39,538 nucleotides of DNA from positions 1-39,538 of the forward strand of contig CAYMUR010000046.1 of the NCBI GenBank assembly GCA_964393615.1, in the 5' to 3' direction. Numbering within the stretch: position 1 is the stretch's first letter; the number at the start of each line of letters is the position of its first letter. Origin of the DNA: CAYMUR01 sp964393615. Lineage in GTDB: Bacteria; Planctomycetota; Planctomycetia; Pirellulales; Pirellulaceae. Position numbers and translations under genes: made by a program. Positions 23,017 through 32,343 of the stretch are shown here, one piece after another. Below the pieces are notes generated by a model. The model saw only the letters and a program-made list of their open reading frames with translations. It ran no database searches and had not been told where the DNA came from.

Positions 23017-25740
23017 TTGTCCACGGATGCAACAGGCCCAGACGATCCGAATGGGCCAGATCTGACCAAGGGTAGTGGCGACGGTATTGGCGACAACGGT
23101 GCCAATGGCGCAGGCCGTGTGTTGGACCAGCCAATCGAAGAAGAGCTGAAGGAAAGCTATTTGACGTACGCGATGAGCGTCATTGTCAGCCGAGCTTTAC
23201 CAGATGTTCGAGATGGCTTGAAGCCTTCACAGCGTCGCATTCTGGTGGCGATGAATGACCTGAATGTTGGACCTGGGTCGGCGCGTGTCAAGTGCGCCAA
23301 GATCTCGGGGGACACGAGTGGTAATTACCATCCACACGGTGAAAGTGTCATTTATCCCACGCTTGTCCGCATGGCGCAAGATTGGAACATGCGACATGTT
23401 TTAATCGATAAGCAGGGGAATTTTGGTTCGATTGCCGGATTGCCGCCAGCTGCGATGCGTTATACCGAAGCGCGTCTTTCGCCTGTGGCGGCCATGTTGC
23501 TGGATGACTTAAAACTTGACACGGTCGATTATGTTCCCACTTATGATGAAAGTCGTACAGAGCCCACGGTCCTGCCTTCGCGGTTCCCCAATTTGTTAGT
23601 GAATGGGGCGAATGGAATCGCAGTTGGAATGGCCACCTCCATCCCTCCCCACAACGTTACCGAAATCTGCGACGGTTTGATTCGTGTTATCGACGATCCT
23701 GACGTTTCTATCGACGAGTTGATGGAGTTGGTGCCTGGACCTGATTTTGCGACAGGTGGCGTCGTCTGTGGACGATCCGGGATTCGGCGCGGATACCATA
23801 CGGGGCGAGCAAATATTGTGATTCGCGCCCGTGCTCGCATTGAAGAACACAAGAAGGGCCGGTTTCGCATTGTTGTTTCCGAGGTCCCATTCCTGCAAGC
23901 CCGCGACCGTGTTGTCGAACGGATTGCTGCCCTGGTGAACGACGGTCGCATCAAGGGCATTGCCGGGATCAGTGATGAAAGCGACCTGAAGGAACCCGTT
24001 CGCCTCGTGATCGATTTGAAACGTGATGGCGATCCAGAAGTCATACTGAACCAGTTGTACCAGTTTTCCCCATTACAAGATACTTTTTCCATCATTCTGT
24101 TGGCGCTAGTAAATGGTAAGCCACGGTTGTTATCCATCAAAGCTATGATGGAAGAATTTATTCGGCACCGGGTTACTGTGATTCGTCGTCGGACCCAGTT
24201 TTTGCTTGGGAAGGCCCGCCGTCGAAAACACACGGTCGAAGGCTTGTTGTTGGCCCTGGCGAATATTGACGAAATCATCAAAACAATTCGGTCCTCGCAG
24301 ACCCAAGCCGAAGCGAAATCACGATTAATACAGATTGAGTGTCCCGCTGCGCTGATGCAACGTGCACTCGGCGAAGAAGGTTTCACGCAATATCAGCAAG
24401 AACGGGGCGTAGCGGATTCTTATACGTTGACTGCTGTGCAGGCTGACGCCATCCTGCGGATGAGCTTAGGGCAGTTGGTTAATCTTGAGCAGGAGAAATT
24501 GGGTGGAGAACACCAAAGTCTGCTTGAAGAAATCACTGAGTACCTCAGGATTTTGTCTGAAGAAAAGAATATCCTGGCAATTGTCAAGGATAATTTGACG
24601 GAGATTAGACGTCGGCAAGGCGAGGCACGAAGGACGGAAATTAGTGGCGAAGAAGTGGGTTCGATTGAGCTGGATGATCTAATTGCAGAAGAAACCATGG
24701 TGGTTTCGATCAGCCATCGTGGTTATATCAAACGAACACCAGCTAGTGTCTACAGGGCTCAGCATCGAGGAGGCAAAGGACTCAAGGGGGCAAAGACCGA
24801 AGAAGAAGATCCCATTGAACATTTGTTTGTAGCAAGCACACATGCTTATTTGTTGTTCTTTACAAATCGTGGCAAAGTCTATTGGCAGAAAGTCTATGAT
24901 CTTCCTGCACTGAGCCGTGAAAGTCGTGGACGAGCGGTTGTTAACCTGCTGAAGCTCGATGAGGGAGAAAGAATTCAGGATTGCCGTGCGGTGCGCGACT
25001 TTAATTTGCCGGGTCACTTTCTCATGATGGCAACGCGCAAAGGTTTGGTCAAGAAAACAGCATTGGAATTTTATAGCCGCCCACGCCAAGGTGGAATCAT
25101 TGCGATCAAGCTCAAAGAAGACGATGAACTGGTCGACGTTGTCGTTGCAGAGCCGGGGAACGAAGTTGTATTGTCGACAGTCAAGGGAATGGCGATTCGA
25201 TTCAGTGAGTCCGATGTGAGGCCAATGGGCCGTAATACCTCTGGTGTGAAGGGGATCTCGCTCGTTTCCGATGACGAATTGGTTGGCATGGTGATTGCCC
25301 ATTCTGACGAAACGTTATTAACCGCTTGCGAACACGGGTACGGAAAACGAACCAAGTTCGGAGCAAATACGATTGATTCAGGCGATGCCGAAGAGGCCAG
25401 TGACGAATCTTCGTCCAACAGCCGTTATCGTACTCAACGACGAGGTGGAAAAGGCGTACGGGACATTAAGACGACGGGTCGCAATGGACGTGTGATCGGC
25501 ATTACTCGCGTAAATGATAATGACGAAGTGATCATGATGACAGCTCGGGGAAAGATTCAGCGCATTGCAGCTTGTGAGATTGGTGTCATCGGCCGTAATA
25601 CCCAAGGAGTGAGGATCATGAAAACGGATGATGGCGACACTCTGGCTGCCGTCGTGCCGGTTCCACGGGATGAGGAACAAGAGAACGGAAATAGTGAAAA
25701 AGTGAATCCCGGCGATAGCAAGAGTGACGCTTCTAGCTAG
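23017..25740 (+). CDS. gyrA: DNA gyrase subunit A
   Basis: A 907-residue GyrA, the breakage-reunion subunit of DNA gyrase that introduces negative supercoils. The catalytic tyrosine is Tyr149 in AAMRYTEARL. The quinolone-determining region reads HPHGESVIYPTLVRMAQ; Ser110 corresponds to E. coli Ser83 and Pro114 to Asp87. The C-terminal domain contains the GyrA box QRRGGKG at residues 807-813, which marks it as gyrase rather than ParC. A second, related HRGGKG lies earlier in the wheel, and an acidic serine-rich insert (residues ~788-800) precedes the box. The start is TTG, chosen because GAGAGGA (23003-23009) lies 7 bases before it; the product then has a Gly/Asn/Asp-rich extension of about 35 residues before DQPIEEELKESYL. 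gyrB is not adjacent. Confidence 0.97.
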   Translation: MSTDATGPDDPNGPDLTKGSGDGIGDNGANGAGRVLDQPIEEELKESYLTYAMSVIVSRALPDVRDGLKPSQRRILVAMNDLNVGPGSARVKCAKISGDTSGNYHPHGESVIYPTLVRMAQDWNMRHVLIDKQGNFGSIAGLPPAAMRYTEARLSPVAAMLLDDLKLDTVDYVPTYDESRTEPTVLPSRFPNLLVNGANGIAVGMATSIPPHNVTEICDGLIRVIDDPDVSIDELMELVPGPDFATGGVVCGRSGIRRGYHTGRANIVIRARARIEEHKKGRFRIVVSEVPFLQARDRVVERIAALVNDGRIKGIAGISDESDLKEPVRLVIDLKRDGDPEVILNQLYQFSPLQDTFSIILLALVNGKPRLLSIKAMMEEFIRHRVTVIRRRTQFLLGKARRRKHTVEGLLLALANIDEIIKTIRSSQTQAEAKSRLIQIECPAALMQRALGEEGFTQYQQERGVADSYTLTAVQADAILRMSLGQLVNLEQEKLGGEHQSLLEEITEYLRILSEEKNILAIVKDNLTEIRRRQGEARRTEISGEEVGSIELDDLIAEETMVVSISHRGYIKRTPASVYRAQHRGGKGLKGAKTEEEDPIEHLFVASTHAYLLFFTNRGKVYWQKVYDLPALSRESRGRAVVNLLKLDEGERIQDCRAVRDFNLPGHFLMMATRKGLVKKTALEFYSRPRQGGIIAIKLKEDDELVDVVVAEPGNEVVLSTVKGMAIRFSESDVRPMGRNTSGVKGISLVSDDELVGMVIAHSDETLLTACEHGYGKRTKFGANTIDSGDAEEASDESSSNSRYRTQRRGGKGVRDIKTTGRNGRVIGITRVNDNDEVIMMTARGKIQRIAACEIGVIGRNTQGVRIMKTDDGDTLAAVVPVPRDEEQENGNSEKVNPGDSKSDASS

Positions 25741-25828
25741 TGACTCGTGAATGTGCGAGAAATCTTCTTTTTCGGGCGGGGTATCACGCCGGACTGCTAA
25801 ATAATATGACGTGCTGAGGGTTGGTCCT

Positions 25829-27145
25829 ATGCAAATCGCGGTAGTTGGAACGGGATATGTTGGGTTGGTGACCGGAACTTGTTTTGCCGAAAGCGGCAAC
25901 CGGGTCACGTGCATCGACGTGGACAGTCACAAAATTCAATTGTTACAGCGAGGTGAGATTCCGATCTACGAACCGGGACTTACTGAACTGGTGTTGCGCA
26001 ATGCGGCCGCGGGCCGGCTTCACTTTACGACTGATTTGGCCCCAGCAATCAAGAGTGCTGACATTGTCTATCTAGCGGTTGGGACTCCCCAATCTGATGA
26101 CGGCTCTGCCGATTTAACTTTTTTGTTCGAGGCAGTCGAAAACATGGCTCCGTATTTAAGAGCCGACGCCATTGTTGTCACGAAAAGCACCGTTCCGGTA
26201 GGTACGAATGCTGCTATTGTTTTACGCCTCAAGGAATGCACGGGCCGCGAGTGCAATGTCGCCAGTAATCCAGAATTCCTTAAAGAGGGAGCGGCCATTA
26301 ACGATTTCATGTTTCCGGACCGTGTGGTAGTGGGAGTTCGATCTCCAGAAGTAGCAGAAGTCCTGCGGCGACTATATTCCACATTTTTGCGGACCGACAA
26401 ACCATTTTTGGTGATGTCACCAGAAAGTGCCGAGATGACCAAGTATGTTGCCAATGCATTGTTGGCAACGAAGATCAGCTTTATCAATGAGATGGCCAAT
26501 GTTTGTGGAAAGATGGGGGCGGATATCAACGACGTTCGTAAAGGGATTGGTCATGACCAGCGGATCGGTTTTGCATTCCTGTTTCCCGGTGTTGGCTATG
26601 GCGGGAGTTGTTTTCCGAAAGACGTGCGTGCCATGATGCGTATGGCCGAAAAACATGGTGTGCGGCCCCAAATTCTACAAGCTGTCGATGAGGTGAATTT
26701 GTGTCAGAAAACGATTCTGCTCGACGCGATTGACGAACATTTTAATGGTCATTTACAGGACAAGAAGATTGCTGTGTGGGGCTTAGCTTTTAAACCACGG
26801 ACGGATGACATTCGAGAAGCGCCTGCATTGAATTTGATTGATGCTTTGCTGAAACGAAAGGTTCACCTTTCCGTTCATGACCCAGTGGCAATGGAAAATG
26901 TTAAAGCGATCTACGGTGGCCAATTGGATTATGCTGCACTACCACTTGATGCACTGGAAGATGCACACGCACTAGTGATCATGACAGAATGGGGAGAGTT
27001 TCGACATCCGGACTTGGATGAGATGTCACAGCGAATGGTTCAATCAGTTGTGTTCGACGGTCGCAACTTGTATGAACCTCACCAGATGGAGGAGGCTGGC
27101 TTTGTCTATTATTCGATCGGTCGACCGAAAGTTGCCTCTTCCTAG
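25829..27145 (+). CDS. ugd: UDP-glucose 6-dehydrogenase
   Basis: A 438-residue nucleotide-sugar dehydrogenase that oxidises UDP-glucose to UDP-glucuronate with two NAD+, feeding envelope polysaccharide synthesis. The N-terminal Rossmann motif is AVVGTGYVGLVTGTCFAE, substrate-contact segments are SNPEFLKEGAA and FLFPGVGYGGSCFPKD, and the catalytic nucleophile is Cys261. The C-terminal domain carries WGLAFKPRTDDIREAP. All catalytic residues are present and the length is typical. ATG 25829 is chosen because it gives the standard start MQIAVVGTGYVG; codons upstream in frame lack support. It follows gyrA by 88 bases. Closely related dehydrogenases for UDP-ManNAc or UDP-GlcNAc differ in other motifs, so UDP-glucose is the best reading. 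Confidence 0.94.
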   Translation: MQIAVVGTGYVGLVTGTCFAESGNRVTCIDVDSHKIQLLQRGEIPIYEPGLTELVLRNAAAGRLHFTTDLAPAIKSADIVYLAVGTPQSDDGSADLTFLFEAVENMAPYLRADAIVVTKSTVPVGTNAAIVLRLKECTGRECNVASNPEFLKEGAAINDFMFPDRVVVGVRSPEVAEVLRRLYSTFLRTDKPFLVMSPESAEMTKYVANALLATKISFINEMANVCGKMGADINDVRKGIGHDQRIGFAFLFPGVGYGGSCFPKDVRAMMRMAEKHGVRPQILQAVDEVNLCQKTILLDAIDEHFNGHLQDKKIAVWGLAFKPRTDDIREAPALNLIDALLKRKVHLSVHDPVAMENVKAIYGGQLDYAALPLDALEDAHALVIMTEWGEFRHPDLDEMSQRMVQSVVFDGRNLYEPHQMEEAGFVYYSIGRPKVASS

Positions 27146-27919
27146 ATTCGAGCCGGACGTAGATCGTCCCATCCGTCTTTTGTTCCCAGGGCAGGGTGCC
27201 TATGTTTTCGAGAACAGCCAGTTGGACGAAGGCATGGAAAATAATGTGTCGAATGCCGGTATGCAACTGTCTATCTCGAACGTCTCTCTAGCAGCTCTAT
27301 TTTTTCGGGCGTTGTTGCTAAAGCAATGGATGCAGTAGTGGTAAAGCCCGGATTATCGTCCCAAATCATTACGGGTTTGTCTGTCGAAAACATGCCAGGG
27401 GGCAAGCAGAACTAGCAGCAGGGATCGTGTAGGCATCGAGATGTTAGCCTTTGATCGGGTGTTCCGATGGTTTGGGATTGAACGGATCGCTTGTGAGAAA
27501 CGAACACCCAGGAAGCAAGTGAAAGAAGATGCGGTGGTAGGATTGGAGTATTGTTTTATTTTAAAATAGTCAATGAACTGCTTCAGGCTATGCTGGCATA
27601 CAATGGAAGCGTTATTTGATGGTACAAGCAGTCACTGACGGCACCTTGCCTGATCAGTCTGGGTTGTACCCACCGCGGTCAGACCGACAGGACGCTTGTT
27701 GTATTCATTGAGGTGATGGCACTGCATCTGTGTATGTGATTCTTCCACCTGGAAATCTCATCCTTGGGCTTGTAGTGGCCCTGCGGTAAAATTACTATAC
27801 GTCGCCTCCGTATGGGGGACTAAGGTCGGGACCACTTTCTGAGGCGGATTCGGAATGTCTTTCCCGATTTTGTCTTGCTTTGGCTGGTGATGTTTCTGTT
27901 CAACAAAAGGTTTGTTTCG
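27146..27919. other. Long intergenic region before the YTV-like gene
   Basis: About 770 bases, the longest gene-free stretch. It holds a 12-base palindrome TATTTTAAAATA (27557-27568) and a candidate promoter (27764-27792) for the downstream gene. A 34-codon frame from 27234 has no good ribosome site. I see no RNA gene and no recognisable gene remnant. Confidence 0.5.
27764..27792 (+). promoter_or_regulatory. Candidate promoter of the YTV-like gene
   Basis: TTGGGC (27764-27769), a 17-base spacer and TAAAAT (27787-27792) resemble a sigma70 promoter, with a leader of about 120 bases to the ATG at 27920. The -35 is weak. Confidence 0.35.
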
Positions 27920-29068
27920 ATGGCATCGTATCGATTGTATGCGATACTGGTTGGTTGTTTTTTGATGGCTGGTGACGTGGCTGCCCAATGCTGCTGTTGC
28001 TGCGGTGATGTAGCGTTCGCTGGTCAAGCCACCTATGAAGCTCAGCCGACGGTACAATATCGTTTGATCTATGAAACACAATATGAAAAGCGAGAGATTG
28101 TGACTTGCCGACCTGTATGGCAGACCGAAATGCGAACGCATACTTACCGCGTCGCCAAGCCCGTTACCGAAACGAATACCCGAGAATATAGTTGCAAGGT
28201 TTTACGTCCTGTTTGGAAAACGATCAATCAGCAACGACAGTATGTTTTAAGACAGCCGGTTACCGAAACGGTGATGCAAGAGAGAAAATACTGGAAGTAT
28301 GTACCTGTAAAGGTGATGCGTACACAGTACGTCGATCAAGGTCAGTATGTGAACCATACAGAACAGGTTCCAGGAAATGTCCGTCGTCGTTTACGATTTC
28401 GCGGACGACAGTATTATACGGATTCTGTGACTGGACAGCAGAAATGGCAACGAGCTGGTTTATATTGGATCCCAACGCAAGGGAGAGGGTCGACACATGT
28501 CAAACGCGTATGGGTTAGCAAGTACGTGGCTCAACAAATTCCTAAAACGACATATCAAATCCAACAAGATGTGAAACAGGTTCCAGTACAAGTTACGAAG
28601 TATGTGGAAAAAATTGTAAAGCAGAACGAACCGCGGCAGGTTTTAAATTGGAAAGAAGAAACTGTCACCCAACCTTACCAGGTAACAACGACCCGTTACG
28701 AATACGAGGAAAAAACAGAAAAAGTACCAGTTCGTGTCTGTAAAATGATCAAGGAGAAAAAAATAATTACCATTCCGCGCTGTGTGGCCAGGTGGGTACC
28801 AGTGAAGGTCACTCGCATGGTGCCGAGATCTATGCCGCTGTCTCAACGCGGCCCAACACGGATGTCGTACAACGAAGAGCACCGCCAACTCTCGCTGGAA
28901 ACAAAAATGTCGGAAAAATTGCAGGTTCTCCAAACAGGGACAGCTTTGCGATCCCCGCAATATTCTGTGTTGCAAAAGGTCTCTGGGGATATCCCTGAAA
29001 TCACCAGTTTTCCGGTGATTGTTGACGACGGTCGTCTCATGACCGTGTCACATGATGAGGAGCATTAA
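27920..29068 (+). CDS. Secreted YTV-like repeat surface protein of planctomycetes
   Basis: A 382-residue exported protein. Residues 1-22 form a signal peptide (LYAILVGCFLMAGDVAA) and the mature end starts with CCCCCGD, five cysteines in a row. The body is a degenerate repeat of Tyr/Val/Thr/Arg-rich segments with alternating polar and hydrophobic residues, for example TCRPVWQTEMRTHTYRVAKP and VLRPVWKTINQQRQYVLRQP, later YQVTTTRYEYEEKTEKVPVRV. This resembles the YTV-type cell-surface proteins described from Rhodopirellula. It is highly basic in the centre. The frame is open 15 codons upstream, but the ATG at 27920 begins the signal peptide directly. A role in the proteinaceous cell wall, with disulfide cross-links through the cysteines, is inference from the family. 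Confidence 0.8.
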   Translation: MASYRLYAILVGCFLMAGDVAAQCCCCCGDVAFAGQATYEAQPTVQYRLIYETQYEKREIVTCRPVWQTEMRTHTYRVAKPVTETNTREYSCKVLRPVWKTINQQRQYVLRQPVTETVMQERKYWKYVPVKVMRTQYVDQGQYVNHTEQVPGNVRRRLRFRGRQYYTDSVTGQQKWQRAGLYWIPTQGRGSTHVKRVWVSKYVAQQIPKTTYQIQQDVKQVPVQVTKYVEKIVKQNEPRQVLNWKEETVTQPYQVTTTRYEYEEKTEKVPVRVCKMIKEKKIITIPRCVARWVPVKVTRMVPRSMPLSQRGPTRMSYNEEHRQLSLETKMSEKLQVLQTGTALRSPQYSVLQKVSGDIPEITSFPVIVDDGRLMTVSHDEEH

Positions 29069-29504
29069 TGAAACGATCATTCCAGGTTGGCTGAAACGCA
29101 AAACGGTGCGGTATTGGACGATACCAGTTGGATTTCTTTGGTCGTTGATCGGGTCATTGAAATTTAAATTCTTATTGTGTCGCCGTGAGAAATGATGCTT
29201 GGCGCACTCTCATGGCAAAGCCGAGTCAGCGGTGCAGAGCCAGGAGGGCGATTATTGGTATGGGCCACCGCTGAATATCAATGTGACGAATAGAGAGAGT
29301 GTGACGACCTTATATTCATCACACGTGGCAGTGTCTTATGGTCTTTCAATAAATAGGTTGCGCCGTGACGCCTCCTGTTGGCTGACACCGTTGTCGGTTA
29401 AAATAGGTAATTCCTGTCTCGAAGACTGTATTGTATTACGGTGGTTGTTCTATTTTGAGCGCCCTGGTTCATCAATACTTTTCGTTGGAAATCAAGATCA
29501 CGAT
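29069..29504. other. Region before the BRCT-MerR-TPR gene
   Basis: About 436 bases. The frame of the next gene stays open upstream to 29199, but that part does not look like protein and holds no domain. A possible weak -10 (TAAAAT, 29399-29404) is present. No gene is supported. Confidence 0.45.
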
Positions 29505-30704
29505 ATGAACACCGACTTGGAAACGGAATTATTTTTGCGTGGCAGAAATATCGCCTTTGTTGGCAAACTGGGCGGGATGAACCGCCGTGAAGCTTCACAA
29601 TTGGTACGTCGGCATGGTGGAATCTCGGTGGAACTGTCAAATCCAGACGTCGATCTGGTCGTGATTGGTGCAGATGAATTGTTACTCGACGAGGACTTGT
29701 TGTTAGAGTCTACTGTGCGCGAAGCTGCTGCGGAGGGACGATTGGAGATCATCGGTGAAACGGATCTTTGGCAGCGGCTTGGTTTCATAGACGATGACAT
29801 CGATTGGGATGTCCGACGTCTTTATACTCCAGCGATGCTGGCTGGATTGTTGAACGTACCGGTATCGGTGATTCGTCGGTGGCATCGACGCGGGTTGATT
29901 GTTCCGGCGCGTGAAGTACAACAATTGCCATATTTTGATTTTCAAGAAGTATCTACGGCCCGACATTTGGCCCAATTAGTTGCTTCCGGTGCATCGCCGC
30001 TCATGATTGAGAAAAAACTTGGACAGTTGGCGCGATTTGTAAATGACGCGGAACGTCCATTGGCCCAGTTGGGGGTAATCATCCAGGGACGTGATATACT
30101 GTTGCGGCAGGGAGAAGGTCTCATCGAATCTGGCGGTCAACTACGCATTGATTTTGAGGCGTTCGACCAATCTACGGCGAATGAGATCACCAGAAAGATG
30201 ACTCCCCCTCAGACGATTCTCTCCTTTGATGAATTTGTCAACGAGGCTAGCACTGTCCAGGAAATGATCGAGTCAGCCGTTACATGGGAAGAGCGGGGAG
30301 AATTTGGCGCCGCCGCTTGCTTGTATCGTTCTGCACTAGCTGCTGGGGGCCCACAGGCAGATATTTGTTTTCGATTGGCAGAAGTGTTGTTTTTAGATGG
30401 GAAGATAGAGGCGGCACTTGAACGTTACTACATGGTGATTGAATTGGACGAAACCTTTGTGGAGGCTCGAGCTAATTTGGGATGTGTGTTGGTTGAAATG
30501 GATGATCTTCCGTTGGCCGTGGCTGCATTTCGGGGCGCGCTAACCTGCCACCCTGATTACCCTGATGTGCATTACCACTTGGCGCGGGCGCTTGATGAAT
30601 TGGATGAACATACAGAAGCGAATGTTCATTGGGATACTTTTCTAGATTTGGCGCCGGACAGTCCTTGGGCTGATGAAGCTCGTCTGCGTCTAGGGACGGA
30701 TTGA
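29505..30704 (+). CDS. BRCT + MerR-type HTH + TPR fusion protein
   Basis: A 399-residue soluble protein of three parts. Residues ~10-90 match a BRCT domain of the NAD-ligase kind: GRNIAFVGKLGGMNRREASQ, then a conserved HGG and DVDLVVIGADE. Residues ~103-170 match a MerR-like winged helix: LYTPAMLAGLLNVPVSVIRRWHRRGLI with a DFQEVSTARHLAQLV dimer-side segment. Residues ~245-395 are TPR repeats (GEFGAAACLYRSALAAGG, GKIEAALERYYMVIEL, then LGCVLVEMDDLPLAVAAFRG). The BRCT domain normally binds phosphoproteins or DNA ends, MerR HTH binds DNA, TPRs bind proteins, so a DNA-linked adaptor or regulator is the inference. The start ATG 29505 fits the domain boundary; the frame is open 102 codons upstream without protein-like sequence. 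Neighbours give no functional clue. Confidence 0.8.
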   Translation: MNTDLETELFLRGRNIAFVGKLGGMNRREASQLVRRHGGISVELSNPDVDLVVIGADELLLDEDLLLESTVREAAAEGRLEIIGETDLWQRLGFIDDDIDWDVRRLYTPAMLAGLLNVPVSVIRRWHRRGLIVPAREVQQLPYFDFQEVSTARHLAQLVASGASPLMIEKKLGQLARFVNDAERPLAQLGVIIQGRDILLRQGEGLIESGGQLRIDFEAFDQSTANEITRKMTPPQTILSFDEFVNEASTVQEMIESAVTWEERGEFGAAACLYRSALAAGGPQADICFRLAEVLFLDGKIEAALERYYMVIELDETFVEARANLGCVLVEMDDLPLAVAAFRGALTCHPDYPDVHYHLARALDELDEHTEANVHWDTFLDLAPDSPWADEARLRLGTD

Positions 30705-30874
30705 TAAAGACGTAGACCAGACGAATTGGGTACTAAGAATTTCTTTTATTGTCACTGCCTGACCTGGAACGGTTTTTGTTCAAGCAGACGACTGGCGTTC
30801 CAGCGACAGTGAGGCGGTCGCTTTCAGTGCATTTACTGCCACTAACCCTCACGTTTCTAAACGGCTTACGTGGT

Positions 30875-31924
30875 CTAGGGCCGCAAAACGGCCTTGGTCA
30901 GTTGTTCTGGTGTATCGACCAGGGCGGCATATGCTTGGGCTCCTTCTGAGAGAGGGTATGTCTTGATCCAATCGAAATGCTTGATGGAACCAGCTTCCAA
31001 TGCCGCGATGGCGTCACGAAAGTCTTCTGGTCGTGCTGAATAGGTTGCGAACGTAGTCACTTGCTGTCGGATTAAATGATTAAAATCTGCCTGGGTCACA
31101 GCAGTGTGTAAACCAAGCCAACCGATACGCCCCATAGGGGCGACTGAGGCAACTGCCATTTGACGTGTGATTTCCAGTCCGACTGCCTCAATGACCGATT
31201 GGGCCAAATGGCCATCCAAGACATTTCGGATTGCATTACTGATTTGTTCGGGAGCTAAGCCACGTGTGCAAATGGTATCGGTAGCCGCCAAATCACGAGC
31301 CACTTCCAGGCGGCTTTCAACGAGATCGACAGCGATCACTCGAGGGACGCCACAGTAAGCTGCATAGACCATAGCAAGCAACCCGATGGGACCGGCACCG
31401 ATCACCACCAGCGAATCAACACAACGACCGGAATTTTCGGCAGTGTTGTCCAGGCACACATGTTTTACAGATTGAATTGATGTACTGAATGGTTCTACTA
31501 GTGAACCGGCAGGACTTAATAAAACATCTGAAATTTCATAAGCAATCCGTTCGTCGACGGCCATGTATTCTGCGTCGGCTCCCGGTAGATGGATGCTGAA
31601 CACTTTTCGTTCCGGGCATACCTGGGCGTTTCCACTGCGACAAAATTCGCAATGAAAACAAGGGACCATGGGGTAGAGTGCCACAGCTGTTCCCTGACGC
31701 CACTTTTTTTGACAGGAATTTGTTGCGACGACGGACCCACAGAATTCGTGGCCCAGTACTAGTGGCGGGAAACGATTCGTGGACACACCTGTAAACGCTT
31801 CCAATTCGGAACCACAAACACCGACCGAGTCAACACGTACCAGGATTTGACCGGGCTCTGGTTCTGGTTGAGGGATGTCTGTGAGTTGCATCTGACGGGG
31901 GCCAGTCCATTGGAGTACTTTCAT
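30875..31924 (-). CDS. Zinc-dependent medium-chain alcohol/polyol dehydrogenase
   Basis: A 349-residue medium-chain dehydrogenase of the threonine/sorbitol/galactitol-phosphate dehydrogenase group. Catalytic zinc ligands are Cys37 (GVCGSE), His59 and Glu60 (GHEFCG). Structural zinc ligands are Cys89, Cys92, Cys95 and Cys103 in PCFHCEFCRSGNAQVC. The NAD-binding Rossmann motif is VVIGAGPIGLLAMVYA, followed by an acidic residue (IAVDLVESR) that favours NAD+ over NADP+. It acts in the cytoplasm on a secondary alcohol; the substrate is unknown. The start ATG gives the standard MKVLQWTGPRQ. It stands alone on the minus strand between plus-strand genes. Confidence 0.92.
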   Translation of the reverse strand: MKVLQWTGPRQMQLTDIPQPEPEPGQILVRVDSVGVCGSELEAFTGVSTNRFPPLVLGHEFCGSVVATNSCQKKWRQGTAVALYPMVPCFHCEFCRSGNAQVCPERKVFSIHLPGADAEYMAVDERIAYEISDVLLSPAGSLVEPFSTSIQSVKHVCLDNTAENSGRCVDSLVVIGAGPIGLLAMVYAAYCGVPRVIAVDLVESRLEVARDLAATDTICTRGLAPEQISNAIRNVLDGHLAQSVIEAVGLEITRQMAVASVAPMGRIGWLGLHTAVTQADFNHLIRQQVTTFATYSARPEDFRDAIAALEAGSIKHFDWIKTYPLSEGAQAYAALVDTPEQLTKAVLRP

Positions 31925-32343
31925 GGTTCTGCCTTTTGGTCAAGTTTGCTGAAAAAACGAGATGCTGTGTGATGAAAACTTGGGCATGGCCCATGGCAAG
32001 GAGGTTCATGGTTTGGATAGCAGATGATCGCAGTTCAACTTCGTTTGGATTGTACCATGCAAACGGAATGATGGGTTTGTAAAGACACCGATTTCACCTC
32101 TCCTGCACAAGTTTGACAACTTGAAACCTATATAAAATGAGGTAACCATGTGGGTTGTCATAGTGCGATGTGATATGTACAGGCGATGTAGGGGGATTAG
32201 GGCAAGCAAATCAGTGAATGGGGACCTTGTAAAACGATCTAAACTGCATATTCTGAACAGTTAAGGAGCGCCGTTATTCTTGTGGTAAGCCGCTGTCATC
32301 TTAGATCCAGATGAGCTTTGTTGACACATTGATCTTCTAACGT
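31925..32343. other. Divergent intergenic region
   Basis: About 420 bases between the minus-strand dehydrogenase and the plus-strand membrane protein. It contains CAAGTT tgac AACTTG (32108-32123), a perfect 6-bp inverted repeat with TTGACA inside it, followed by an AT-rich TATATAAAAT whose spacing (10-14) is too short for a standard promoter. Two tiny frames with partial ribosome sites (24 and 38 codons) are not called. Confidence 0.5.

Noticed and set aside
23541..24386. Long minus-strand frame inside gyrA
   Set aside because: It is a shadow of the conserved gyrA frame with a Ser/Arg-rich product and no start signals.
27234..27338. 34-codon frame after ugd
   Set aside because: No ribosome site and no sign of conservation that can be judged here.
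29199..29504. Upstream extension of the BRCT-MerR-TPR gene
   Set aside because: The frame is open, but the residues are unlike any domain and the BRCT start at 29505 fits the family boundary.
32008..32082. 24-codon frame after AAGGAGG
   Set aside because: The spacer of 3 bases is too short and the product is too small to support.
32148..32264. 38-codon basic frame upstream of the membrane protein gene
   Set aside because: Only a weak ribosome site and no recognisable features.
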